From the NCBI RefSeq assembly GCF_014062315.1, contig NZ_JACGLT010000018.1, positions 1 to 64,000 on the forward strand: a DNA stretch of 64,000 nucleotides, given 5' to 3'. The first letter of the stretch is position 1; each line of letters starts with the position of its first letter. The translations under genes and the position numbers were made by a program. A model generated the notes under the pieces. The model was given only the letters and a program-made list of their open reading frames with translations. It searched no databases and was not told the origin of the DNA. The stretch comes from Gelidibacter maritimus (lineage in GTDB: Bacteria; Bacteroidota; Bacteroidia; Flavobacteriales; Flavobacteriaceae). Below, piece after piece: positions 25,229 through 33,066 of the stretch.

Positions 25229-26971
25229 TTATTGTATGATATCTGTTACCTCTCCACATCGCAACATACGCTCACCAAAATACGGATTCAGGATTTCTTC
25301 TTCGGTGCTCATCCAAAACGCACCCAGATCACCCTTGACCATTGGACAGTAATCCACATATACTTTCTGATTGATGCCAAAGGTTTTTACTGCGTTGATT
25401 AAGTGTGCCGAAAGATGAATAAAATGATCTCTTTGCTCATCAATATCAGAAGTTTTTGAGATTGCATGGGCGGATTCTTGCAGTTTTTTATCCAGTAACA
25501 TCCATCGGCTATGGGCTGGCTCCTCCTTTACCAATTTTATATCCACTTTTTGAAGGCTTTTCATTAAATCGGCGGCTGCCTTTTTGGGGGTTTCTGCATT
25601 GTCATTAACGAGCGCTCTTTCCATAGTCATATAATCATCAAACACTGTTTTTAGTTGATCTTGGAACTTTGCTGGCACTTCCAATCTTTCAGTATCGGCA
25701 AGATGATCTGTCGGATCCATTTCCGGCTGTCCCACGGTGTTCATCATACTCCTTTTTCCCTGTAATTGTGCGGCTGCGTCAACCGTAAAAATACCATTGA
25801 CCACTATCTCATCGCCATTGGACAAACCTTCAACGATTGTATAATTATCACCGTTTTTGGATCCCAAAATGACCTCGCGCATTTCAAAAATTGGTTCATC
25901 TGGATTTGTTTTCACATACACCAAAGATCGATTTCCCGTCCATAACACTGCAGATGCAGGAACACTGATCAGCGCTTCTTTATCTCCACTTTTTGCCACC
26001 TGAACTTTTGAGGTGACAAACATCCCAGGTTTTAAAATACCCTCCTTATTATTTAAGGTTGCTCTTACTGAAATGGTTCGGGATTGGGTGTTTAATCTTG
26101 GGTCGATAAACGATATCGTGGCTTCAAACTCCTTATTTGGATATGCATTGGAGGTTACCGTAATCTTTTGACCTTCTTTTAACTGCGAAATCTGATTTTC
26201 ATAAGCATCAAACATCGCCCAGACCGTTGCTAAATTACTGACCTTTACTATCGGCTGTCCTTGTGTGACGTAATCGCCTTCTTCGGTCAGTTTTTCTGAA
26301 ACCGTTCCGGAAACCGTCGCATAAATTGGGAAGAACTCTCTAACTTTTCCTGAGGTCTCAATTTGGTTAATCTGATCTTCCGACAGTTTCCACAGTTTTA
26401 ATTTATTGCGAACAGCATTATACAATGCAGGTTGTGATTCTTTCATTGAAGCTGCGGTCAACAATTCCTGTTGTGCCGCCACAAGTGCTGGAGCGTAAAT
26501 AGTAGCCAACAATTGACCTTTACGAACGTTTTCGCCAGTAAAATTGACGTTTAACTTCTCTATTCGCCCTTCAAAATAACTCGCTTGCACCGCATTGGCT
26601 TCTTCATTGGGCATAATTTTCCCAGAAAGCATCAATGAGCTTCCATCACCCTCCGAGTCATTACCCACCACCATCGTTTGGATATTAGCCAAAGCCATGG
26701 CGTTGTTAGTCATTTTTATCTCATTCAATGCAAGCCCTTCGCCACCAGCATCTGCTGGAATTAAATCCATGCCACAAATTGGACAATCACCAGGTTCGGG
26801 TTGCATAATTTGCGGATGCATGGAGCAGGTCCACATTTGGGTCACCTCATCAGAATGCTCGTGAGCATCTGAGTTTGCGGTCGTGTTTTTAGAGTCTCCT
26901 CCAAAAAGCAAAAATCCAACCAACAAACCCACTATTAAGGCAACAACGGTGTAAATGATATTCTTTTTCAT
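25229..26971 (-). CDS. cusB: CusB-like periplasmic adaptor with metal-binding and DUF3347 domains
   Basis: RND membrane-fusion protein of 580 residues that links the inner-membrane pump to the outer-membrane channel. An N-terminal membrane anchor (6-25) is followed by a heavy-metal-binding domain at about 47-73 (WTCSMHPQI...DCPICGMDLIP). Barrel-sandwich halves are seen in YFEGRIEKLNVNFTGENVRK and SEKLTEEGDYVTQGQPIVKV, with the helical hairpin between them and FIDPRLNTQSRTISVRATL beyond. The C-terminal 150 residues are a DUF3347 domain ending DYCPMVKGDLGAFWMSTEEE, closely like the separate protein at 31140. Copper or silver specificity is inferred from the domains and neighbours. Confidence 0.92.
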   Translation of the reverse strand: MKKNIIYTVVALIVGLLVGFLLFGGDSKNTTANSDAHEHSDEVTQMWTCSMHPQIMQPEPGDCPICGMDLIPADAGGEGLALNEIKMTNNAMALANIQTMVVGNDSEGDGSSLMLSGKIMPNEEANAVQASYFEGRIEKLNVNFTGENVRKGQLLATIYAPALVAAQQELLTAASMKESQPALYNAVRNKLKLWKLSEDQINQIETSGKVREFFPIYATVSGTVSEKLTEEGDYVTQGQPIVKVSNLATVWAMFDAYENQISQLKEGQKITVTSNAYPNKEFEATISFIDPRLNTQSRTISVRATLNNKEGILKPGMFVTSKVQVAKSGDKEALISVPASAVLWTGNRSLVYVKTNPDEPIFEMREVILGSKNGDNYTIVEGLSNGDEIVVNGIFTVDAAAQLQGKRSMMNTVGQPEMDPTDHLADTERLEVPAKFQDQLKTVFDDYMTMERALVNDNAETPKKAAADLMKSLQKVDIKLVKEEPAHSRWMLLDKKLQESAHAISKTSDIDEQRDHFIHLSAHLINAVKTFGINQKVYVDYCPMVKGDLGAFWMSTEEEILNPYFGERMLRCGEVTDIIQ

Positions 26972-26979
26972 TTTATTTT

Positions 26980-27462
26980 TTATTTAGCATTTTCTAAGCG
27001 TTTGATCATCTCCTTCATTTCGGCAATTTCTCGTTCTTGAGCTTCAATAATCTCATCCGCTAATTTTCTCACTTCAGGATCTTCAATATCGGCTCTTGAA
27101 CTGGTCAAAATGGCAATGGAGTGATGCGGAATCATGGCTTTTAACCATAATAAATCGCCTACAACAGGACTTTGAGCTCTTACCAAACCAAGTGCACCGA
27201 CAAATAATATCAAACTCCCCAAAAGGATAGCAATATTCTTTTTTCTGTTTTGATACATTTTGCGCATTGCAACCCACATAATGACTGCCATGGCTGAAAT
27301 TCCCAAGCAGGTCATATAAAACCGGGTCAAGCTAAAATAAACGTGGTCCATGGTGTATGTGTTTAGATACATAGTGACATACATGGCTATAAACGATGCC
27401 ACAAGCATCAAAATGAAGGTTGTATAGTTGTTGTTTTCCGAATGTTCTTTTTTAGATTCCAT
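26980..27462 (-). CDS. DUF305-domain membrane protein of the copper cluster
   Basis: Protein of 160 residues with three membrane helices (about 14-36, 46-66, 75-94) and a C-terminal DUF305 region: WLKAMIPHHSIAILTSSRAD near residue 110 and RKLADEIIEAQEREIAEMKEM at 132-152, a ferritin-like helix. DUF305 proteins accompany copper resistance genes and have conserved Met/His residues in the MIPHHS motif that may bind metal. It sits 8 bp from the CusB gene and 16 bp from copA, so all are co-transcribed. Its biochemical role is not established. Confidence 0.87.
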   Translation of the reverse strand: MESKKEHSENNNYTTFILMLVASFIAMYVTMYLNTYTMDHVYFSLTRFYMTCLGISAMAVIMWVAMRKMYQNRKKNIAILLGSLILFVGALGLVRAQSPVVGDLLWLKAMIPHHSIAILTSSRADIEDPEVRKLADEIIEAQEREIAEMKEMIKRLENAK

Positions 27463-27478
27463 AATGATTTGATTTAAG

Positions 27479-30280
27479 TTAAATCTTTGCGGCTCTTAAC
27501 CTTAAGGCATTCCCTATAACTGAAACTGAACTAAAACTCATCGCTAAAGCAGCAATCATTGGGGACAGTAGGATTCCTAAAAATGGAAATAAAACGCCTG
27601 CCGCAATTGGCACCCCTATAGCGTTATAGACGAGTGCAAAAAAGAGGTTCTGTTTTATGTTTTTCATTACGGCATGACTCAGTTTCCGAGCTTTCACAAT
27701 CCCGTGCAGATCGCCTTTCACCAAAGTAATCATTGCACTCTCAATGGCAACATCCGTTCCTGTTCCCATAGCAATCCCCACGTCACTTTTTGCTAAAGCT
27801 GGCGCATCATTAATGCCGTCACCGGCCATGGCCACCACTCTACCCTGTTTTTGTAGTTTTTCGACTTCCTTGAGTTTATCTTCTGGCAACATGCTCGCTT
27901 TAAAGTCGGCCAGATTGAGTTCTGTAGCCACTGCTTGTGCCGTGTTGTGATTATCTCCTGTTAACATGATGACTTCAATGCCCCTCTCTTGAAGTTCCTT
28001 TATGGCTTTTGCGCTTGTTGGTTTTATTTTATCACCGATAACCACATAGCCCACAACTACTTTATCAACGGCTAAATACGAAACCGTTTTACCTTGCTCC
28101 TGAAACGATTTTGCTTCATTCTCCATTTCCGAACTGATCTCCGCCTCGGCATGCTCCATCATCTTAGGATTTCCTAAAGCTACTTTTTTATTTTTTACAG
28201 TAGCTTCAACGCCCTTACCTGTAACTGCGCTAAAAGCCTCCGATTTTAGTCCCGATGCTTCGGGATCAGCTTTTTGTTCCTTGCCATATTTTACGGTGGC
28301 GTCCGCCAACGGATGTTCACTGTTACTGTTTAATGAAACGATGTATTCCAATACCTTTTTATCTGAAAACTCTGAATTAAAGGAACCTACTTTTTCAACC
28401 GTTGGCTTGCCTTCGGTAATGGTTCCGGTCTTATCAATAATTAACACATCTACTTTATCCATCCGCTCAAGCGCCTCAGCATTTTTAATTAAAACACCAT
28501 TTTGAGCACCTTTACCAACACCGACCATAACGGACATTGGTGTTGCCAAACCTAAAGCGCACGGACAAGCGATAATCAACACCGCAATTCCATTGACCAA
28601 AGCATAGACATATGCTGGCTCTGGCCCCCAAATAGCCCAGACAACGAAAGTGATTACGGAAATGATGACCACCACAGGCACAAAATAACCAGAGATCTTA
28701 TCGGCTAAATTTTGGATTGGCGCGCGACTTCTACTGGCATCATTCACCATATGGATGATTTGGGACAGTAAGGTATCACTCCCCACTTTTTCAGCTTTCA
28801 TCAAGAATGTTTGATTCCCATTAATCGTTCCACTGCTGACTTTATCGTCTATAGATTTGCTAACAGGAATTGGCTCACCGGTGATCATCGATTCGTCAAT
28901 ACTCGATTCGCCTTCAGTAATGACACCATCTACAGGAATTTTATCTCCAGGCTTGACCTTCAGAATGTCACCCAACTCAATTTTATCGATCTTCACTACG
29001 ACCTCTTCACCATCTACCATTTTGACGGCTTTATTTGGTGCCAATTTCAATAACTCCTTTACCGCCGAATTGGTTTTGCTATGAGCTCGTGCTTCCAAAA
29101 GCTGTCCTAAAAGCACCAAGGTTAAAATAACGGTTGCCGCTTCAAAATAGACGTGAACTGCACCAGAATCAGACAAAAACTGATCAGGGAAAACATCTGG
29201 CAAAAGCAGCGCAACAACACTGAATAACCAAGCAACTCCTGCACCGATGCCAATAAGGGTAAACATATTGAGATTCCATGTTTTGATACTTCTATAGGCA
29301 CGTTCAAAAAACATCCAAGTGGCATAAAAAACTACGGGAATAGAAAGCGCAAATTGAACCCAATTCCAACTTTGCTGCTCCATAATATCGTACAATGGAT
29401 TCGAAGTCAACATTTCGCTCATTGCAATGATGAAGATTGGCAAGGTAAACGCCATGGCAATCCAAAATTTCTTCAATAATTTTTTATAGGTTTTTTCTTC
29501 GGAAGAAAGATCAGGTTCCATCGGGACTAAATCCATTCCACAAATTGGACACGCCCCCGCTTCATCTTCCACAACTTCAGGATGCATCGGACAAGTCCAT
29601 TGCTCCGATGCGATAGCTGATAAATTTTGCTCTTCGACCAAGTCCATACCACAGACAGGACAATCGCCAGGCTTATCGTAGGTTTTATCGCCTTCGCAAT
29701 GCATAGGACAATAAAAAACGCCCGTACCAATACCTTTTGGACGTTTTTCCTTCTTGATTTCGGAGGGATCAGGCGCTTCGCCGACATTATATATACTATA
29801 AGTTCCACCATCGTCTTTCAAAACTTTCTTGAATTTTTCCAGTGGAATATGGTTTTCCATTTCGATTCTCGCTTCCTTTTTCTCTAAATTGACGGAAGCA
29901 TTTGAAACACCTTCTATATTGGAAAGGGTTTTTTCAACGTGGCTTCTGCAGCCGTCGCAGGTCATGCCTTCGATGCTGTAAGTGTGCGTCATAATTCCTG
30001 CGCCCGCCTGACCGGCAGGCAGGGAGGCAGGAATCTCCTCATCCATATCTTTCAATTTATAATCCTCTCCCAAATTATGAATACTATAAGTCCCACCATC
30101 TTCTTTTAGAACCTCTTGAAATTTCTCAAGTGGAATATGATTTTCCATTTCGATGGTGGCTTCTTTTTTCTCCAAATTAACGGTGGCACTGGAGACACCT
30201 TCCATATTGGAAAGTGTTTTTTCAACATGGCTCCTGCAACCGCCGCAGGTCATGCCTTCGATGCTGTATGTATGTTTCAT
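27479..30280 (-). CDS. copA: Copper-translocating P1B-type ATPase with duplicated metal-binding domains
   Basis: Export pump of 933 residues. Order: HMA domain 1 (GMTCGGC at about 9-15), a linker coded by a palindromic repeat, HMA domain 2 (GMTCDGC, about residues 104-110), two CxMH...CPxCGMD heavy-metal-binding modules (about 188-216 and 228-255), then eight membrane helices with the Cu-site CPC at about 571-573, phosphorylation motif DKTGT at about 616, SEHPLADA and GDGINDAPAL. The two HMA domains are nearly identical in sequence, indicating a recent tandem duplication. Two palindromic repeats lie inside the reading frame without breaking it. It is the fifth structural gene of the copper cluster and follows the RAYT insertion. 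Confidence 0.96.
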   Translation of the reverse strand: MKHTYSIEGMTCGGCRSHVEKTLSNMEGVSSATVNLEKKEATIEMENHIPLEKFQEVLKEDGGTYSIHNLGEDYKLKDMDEEIPASLPAGQAGAGIMTHTYSIEGMTCDGCRSHVEKTLSNIEGVSNASVNLEKKEARIEMENHIPLEKFKKVLKDDGGTYSIYNVGEAPDPSEIKKEKRPKGIGTGVFYCPMHCEGDKTYDKPGDCPVCGMDLVEEQNLSAIASEQWTCPMHPEVVEDEAGACPICGMDLVPMEPDLSSEEKTYKKLLKKFWIAMAFTLPIFIIAMSEMLTSNPLYDIMEQQSWNWVQFALSIPVVFYATWMFFERAYRSIKTWNLNMFTLIGIGAGVAWLFSVVALLLPDVFPDQFLSDSGAVHVYFEAATVILTLVLLGQLLEARAHSKTNSAVKELLKLAPNKAVKMVDGEEVVVKIDKIELGDILKVKPGDKIPVDGVITEGESSIDESMITGEPIPVSKSIDDKVSSGTINGNQTFLMKAEKVGSDTLLSQIIHMVNDASRSRAPIQNLADKISGYFVPVVVIISVITFVVWAIWGPEPAYVYALVNGIAVLIIACPCALGLATPMSVMVGVGKGAQNGVLIKNAEALERMDKVDVLIIDKTGTITEGKPTVEKVGSFNSEFSDKKVLEYIVSLNSNSEHPLADATVKYGKEQKADPEASGLKSEAFSAVTGKGVEATVKNKKVALGNPKMMEHAEAEISSEMENEAKSFQEQGKTVSYLAVDKVVVGYVVIGDKIKPTSAKAIKELQERGIEVIMLTGDNHNTAQAVATELNLADFKASMLPEDKLKEVEKLQKQGRVVAMAGDGINDAPALAKSDVGIAMGTGTDVAIESAMITLVKGDLHGIVKARKLSHAVMKNIKQNLFFALVYNAIGVPIAAGVLFPFLGILLSPMIAALAMSFSSVSVIGNALRLRAAKI
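28250..28265. repeat. Palindromic repeat embedded in copA
   Basis: TCCCGA-TGCT-TCGGGA inside the copA frame, encoding the DPEASG segment of the nucleotide-binding region. The inner stems of the REP units beside the RAYT (30312-30329) use the same TCCCGAT/ATCGGGA sequence. Confidence 0.55.
29994..30034. repeat. GC-rich palindrome between the duplicated HMA domains of copA
   Basis: A 41-bp imperfect palindrome with ends ATTCCTGC / GCAGGAAT and a core containing CCTGACCGGCAGGCAGG. It is translated as the linker ASLPAGQAGAG. Similar CCTGCC-type palindromes are scattered in Bacteroidota genomes; a short related one lies at 36933-36947. Confidence 0.65.
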
Positions 30281-30294
30281 TTTTCTTGCTTTTA

Positions 30295-30340
30295 AGACCT
30301 AACAGGTTTTATCCCGATGGTTATCGGGACTGTTAGGTCT
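30295..30340. repeat. REP-like palindrome 1 flanking the RAYT gene
   Basis: Outer perfect 11-bp arms AGACCTAACAG / CTGTTAGGTCT and an inner perfect 7-bp stem TCCCGAT / ATCGGGA with a GGTT loop. It lies just downstream of the RAYT stop (minus strand) and 15 bp before the copA start. Confidence 0.75.
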
Positions 30341-30350
30341 GAATTCCTTA

Positions 30351-30938
30351 CTACTCTAAAATTAATTCCTGTATTGCATCTATATCTAATCTTTTTGAAT
30401 GTAATACATGTTTAAAATTATTCAAATCGTCAAATAGCTCAATAACTTCATCTCGTTTTAAAGCTGTTTTTTGCTCGCCAATCAGAGCATCGTAAGATGA
30501 ATGTTTATAGGTTCTATAATCTTCAATGTCATGATGGGTTGAATTTGTATTTATGTATACAATAAGGTTTCTCAAATAAGACTCTTCTGTAATTTTTATT
30601 CGCTTTAAATGTTCCTGAAACAAACTCCCCCTTCTATTATGTCTCTTGTTAATGGCCTTGGTATAAGCATTCAACATATTGGAAATGGGCTGGTGCAAAT
30701 TGCTTTTTTTCTTTTCCAAATCTACAGTGTCTAACGGCACTTCATAAAATTTGACAAGAACATGAAAATGATTCGGAAGCAGACAATAACTATAAACATC
30801 AGCCACCTGAAGCAGATATTTTTTCATCAAGACCAAGAAATAATTATAGTTGTCTTGCTCCAAAAAAAGGTTTTCATTATTATTTCCTCTATTGTATATA
30901 TGAAAGAAATGCCCTGATTCAAACGGTTGATATTTCAT
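30351..30938 (-). CDS. REP-associated tyrosine transposase (RAYT)
   Basis: Single-strand DNA transposase of the Y1/HUH superfamily, 195 residues. The N-terminus GHFFHIYNRGNNNENLF is the typical 'hhhxxRG' start; the HUH metal motif is PNHFHVLV (His57, His59); the likely catalytic tyrosine is Tyr128 in IVYINTNSTHH. RAYTs are domesticated relatives of IS200/IS605 and are thought to spread REP palindromes. Here the gene lies between two near-identical palindromes in the same orientation (30295-30340 and 30954-30999). It splits the copper cluster between the DUF3347 gene and copA but is on the same strand, so transcription may pass through. Confidence 0.93.
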   Translation of the reverse strand: MKYQPFESGHFFHIYNRGNNNENLFLEQDNYNYFLVLMKKYLLQVADVYSYCLLPNHFHVLVKFYEVPLDTVDLEKKKSNLHQPISNMLNAYTKAINKRHNRRGSLFQEHLKRIKITEESYLRNLIVYINTNSTHHDIEDYRTYKHSSYDALIGEQKTALKRDEVIELFDDLNNFKHVLHSKRLDIDAIQELILE

Positions 30939-30953
30939 GATTGCTTATATTTT

Positions 30954-30999
30954 AGATCTAACAGGTTTCATCCCGATAGGTATAGGGACTGCTAGGTCT
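30954..30999. repeat. REP-like palindrome 2 flanking the RAYT gene
   Basis: AGATCTAACAG ... CTGCTAGGTCT with inner TCCCGAT / ATAGGGA, a diverged copy of the palindrome at 30295-30340 in the same orientation and of the same 46-bp length. It lies 15 bp before the RAYT start. Confidence 0.7.
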
Positions 31000-31073
31000 G
31001 TTATCATTCTAACACAAAGTACTAAATTTAGTTTGTCAAATAATTTAATGGTACTAATTCAATAGGCTTTTCT

Positions 31074-31128
31074 TTTTAGACCTTTTAGACCTTTTAGACC
31101 TAACAGGTTTTGAAAACCTGTTAGGTCT
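31074..31128. repeat. Tandem 9-mers followed by a perfect 16-bp-arm palindrome
   Basis: Three TTTTAGACC units (31074-31100) run into AGACCTAACAGGTTTT-G-AAAACCTGTTAGGTCT, a perfect inverted repeat (31096-31128). The outer sequence matches the REP units beside the RAYT. It also lies 12 bp past the stop of the DUF3347 gene and could act as its terminator. Confidence 0.75.
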
Positions 31129-31139
31129 TCAAAACCTAA

Positions 31140-31733
31140 TTAATTGATCTCCTTTTGCACCACACCACATTTCATCATTTTACTACCGAAATATGGGTTT
31201 CTAATATTTTTCTCCGTACTCAACCAAGCACCACCTGTATCACCTGCATACATAGGGCAAAATTGTTGGTAAAGTGTGTTTTCTGTACCAGTTATGGCTA
31301 CCATGTTGGTAACATCATCATTCAACTTTTGGAAATGTGCACGCTGTTCTTCCATATCACTATTGGCAATCTTTTCGGAATGACTAATTGCCGAGGCAAC
31401 TAGCTGCTCCAATTCATTTTTTTGCTCAGCAGTGTAGCTATCTAAGGTAAAACTTTTTAAGGTGTTTTCAAGTTTTTTCCCAGCCTCTGTCGCAGCATCT
31501 TTATCCGTTTCTACCAAGGCATTTTTAAGTGTCATATAATCTGCCAGGACCTTTTCTGACTCTGGATTCTGGACCTTCGACTCTTTATCAGCAGTCGATG
31601 TACTTGGCTCCAATTTGATCATTTCAGTCTCGGTTGTAGCACTTGAATCTTTTTTACCGTCTTTACAGGACATTGCTGTTAGGCCTACAAAAGCCATGGC
31701 CATAATTGTTGTTGTAACTCTTAGATTGTTCAT
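31140..31733 (-). CDS. DUF3347 lipoprotein of the copper cluster
   Basis: Periplasmic lipoprotein of 197 residues (lipobox GLTAMSC at about residue 23). After a Ser/Thr/Glu-rich linker, a DUF3347 domain covers about 60-195: VLADYMTLKNALVETDKDAA, EEQRAHFQKLND, and the terminal FCPMYAGDTGGAWLSTEKNI...NPYFGSKMMKCG. The Cys/Met/His residues in that ending are plausible copper ligands. It is a stand-alone version of the domain fused to the C-terminus of the CusB-like protein. It probably shuttles or buffers copper near the efflux complex; that is inference. Confidence 0.87.
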   Translation of the reverse strand: MNNLRVTTTIMAMAFVGLTAMSCKDGKKDSSATTETEMIKLEPSTSTADKESKVQNPESEKVLADYMTLKNALVETDKDAATEAGKKLENTLKSFTLDSYTAEQKNELEQLVASAISHSEKIANSDMEEQRAHFQKLNDDVTNMVAITGTENTLYQQFCPMYAGDTGGAWLSTEKNIRNPYFGSKMMKCGVVQKEIN

Positions 31734-31825
31734 TTTGTTTTGATTTTGATTTAAATTAATACTTGTTTTATTGTGGATTTATTAGGATTCCCATCCTATA
31801 AATAGTGTAATTAAATTTTAACACT

Positions 31826-33061
31826 TTAGTTTTTTGTAAAATAATCGATAATGCTCACTTGATTAAAATAAGCCCCAATCGCTTCTATGCGATTTAATTG
31901 AAATTTTAACTGCAATTCCTGCACATCCAAAACCTCTCTAAAATCTATAGTCCCAGTCTCATAGTTTTTAAACAATATTTCGGTGGCGTTCTCCGCTTGC
32001 TTCAAATTTTTGTCCTGTGTTTCCAAGCTGATGCGCGCTGCATTTCTGCTTCTCACGGCGGTCTGCAATTCTGCCATTAAGGAATTTTGGGAAGCTTGCT
32101 TTTGAATCTCCAAGGCTTCATGTTGGATTTTGTTCTGCTTCGCAATGGACTTATATTTCTTATTGAAAATTGGTATTGAAACCGAAACCATCGGCATCAA
32201 CATATTAGGTGCTTCGTTGTATAGCATATACTCCATCCCAACACCAAATCCTGGGGCACTTTCTTTCTTATTGAGCAAATCGGCTTGGGAAACTACCTTG
32301 TTAAGCTCCTCGAATTTTCGCAATTCGGGGTGCAGATTAAGATTGACAACATCGATCTCATCATCTTTCTCTGGAATTATTAAGCTATCTACAATTTTAA
32401 TTTCCGCGTTTTCATTCCGGTTCATGATTTTATTGAAAGCCGTCAGTTCGGCGGCATAATCCTGCTCCAATACCAACTTTCGTTCCATCAGATCGTTTTG
32501 CCGCATCTGCAGTCGCAACACAGAAACGGCAGAGGCTTGACCAACTTCCACCGAGGTTAAGGCTATCCGCTCATACACCTCTATAAGCTGAATATTGGAA
32601 TCCAAGACCTCTTGTTTTTTAGTTATTTCGTATAAGCGGTAATAGGATTGTGACAAGACCATAGCGATTTTTCTTTTGGCGATTTCGATCTCCAAAAAAT
32701 CGGCATCGGCCATTGCTGCAGCATAGTCGCTACGGGCAGAAATAGTTCCAAACCAAGGCAGCATCTGCATTACCGAAAATTCTGCTTGTTGCATCATAGG
32801 CATTTCGGTGCCTATCATATAACCGCCGGAAAACTCGGTATTGGGAAGTGTGCTGGTCTCTGATATCTTTTCAGTTGAAATGGCATATTGCTTTTCCACA
32901 GCTTGGATATTGGGATTGTTATTGATGGCTTCCTCAATATAAGTCTCCAGCTGTTGGCTTTGCGAAGTCCAACTTAAAAATAACAGGACAACAAGAAATA
33001 GCCCTCTAACGCGGCACTGCTGAAAACGCAAATGATTGGTTGTATTTAAAATTAGATTCAT
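31826..33061 (-). CDS. cusC: TolC-family outer-membrane efflux protein (CusC-like)
   Basis: Protein of 411 residues with a signal peptide and the long amphipathic helices of TolC-type channels (for example LETYIEEAINNNPNIQAVEK near the start and the repeated half with LRKFEELNKVVSQADLL). Typical features are GYMIGTEMPMMQQAEFSV and the late ETGTIDFREVLDVQELQLK. It would form the outer-membrane exit duct for the CusA/CusB pump. It starts only 5 bp after the cusA stop, so it is translated from the same message. Met-rich surface segments (MPMM) suit a copper/silver system. Confidence 0.92.
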   Translation of the reverse strand: MNLILNTTNHLRFQQCRVRGLFLVVLLFLSWTSQSQQLETYIEEAINNNPNIQAVEKQYAISTEKISETSTLPNTEFSGGYMIGTEMPMMQQAEFSVMQMLPWFGTISARSDYAAAMADADFLEIEIAKRKIAMVLSQSYYRLYEITKKQEVLDSNIQLIEVYERIALTSVEVGQASAVSVLRLQMRQNDLMERKLVLEQDYAAELTAFNKIMNRNENAEIKIVDSLIIPEKDDEIDVVNLNLHPELRKFEELNKVVSQADLLNKKESAPGFGVGMEYMLYNEAPNMLMPMVSVSIPIFNKKYKSIAKQNKIQHEALEIQKQASQNSLMAELQTAVRSRNAARISLETQDKNLKQAENATEILFKNYETGTIDFREVLDVQELQLKFQLNRIEAIGAYFNQVSIIDYFTKN

Positions 33062-33066
33062 TATTT

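Noticed and set aside
31074-31128. CRISPR-like short repeats
   Set aside because: Three 9-mers without spacers and no cas genes; it is a slippage tandem next to a palindrome.
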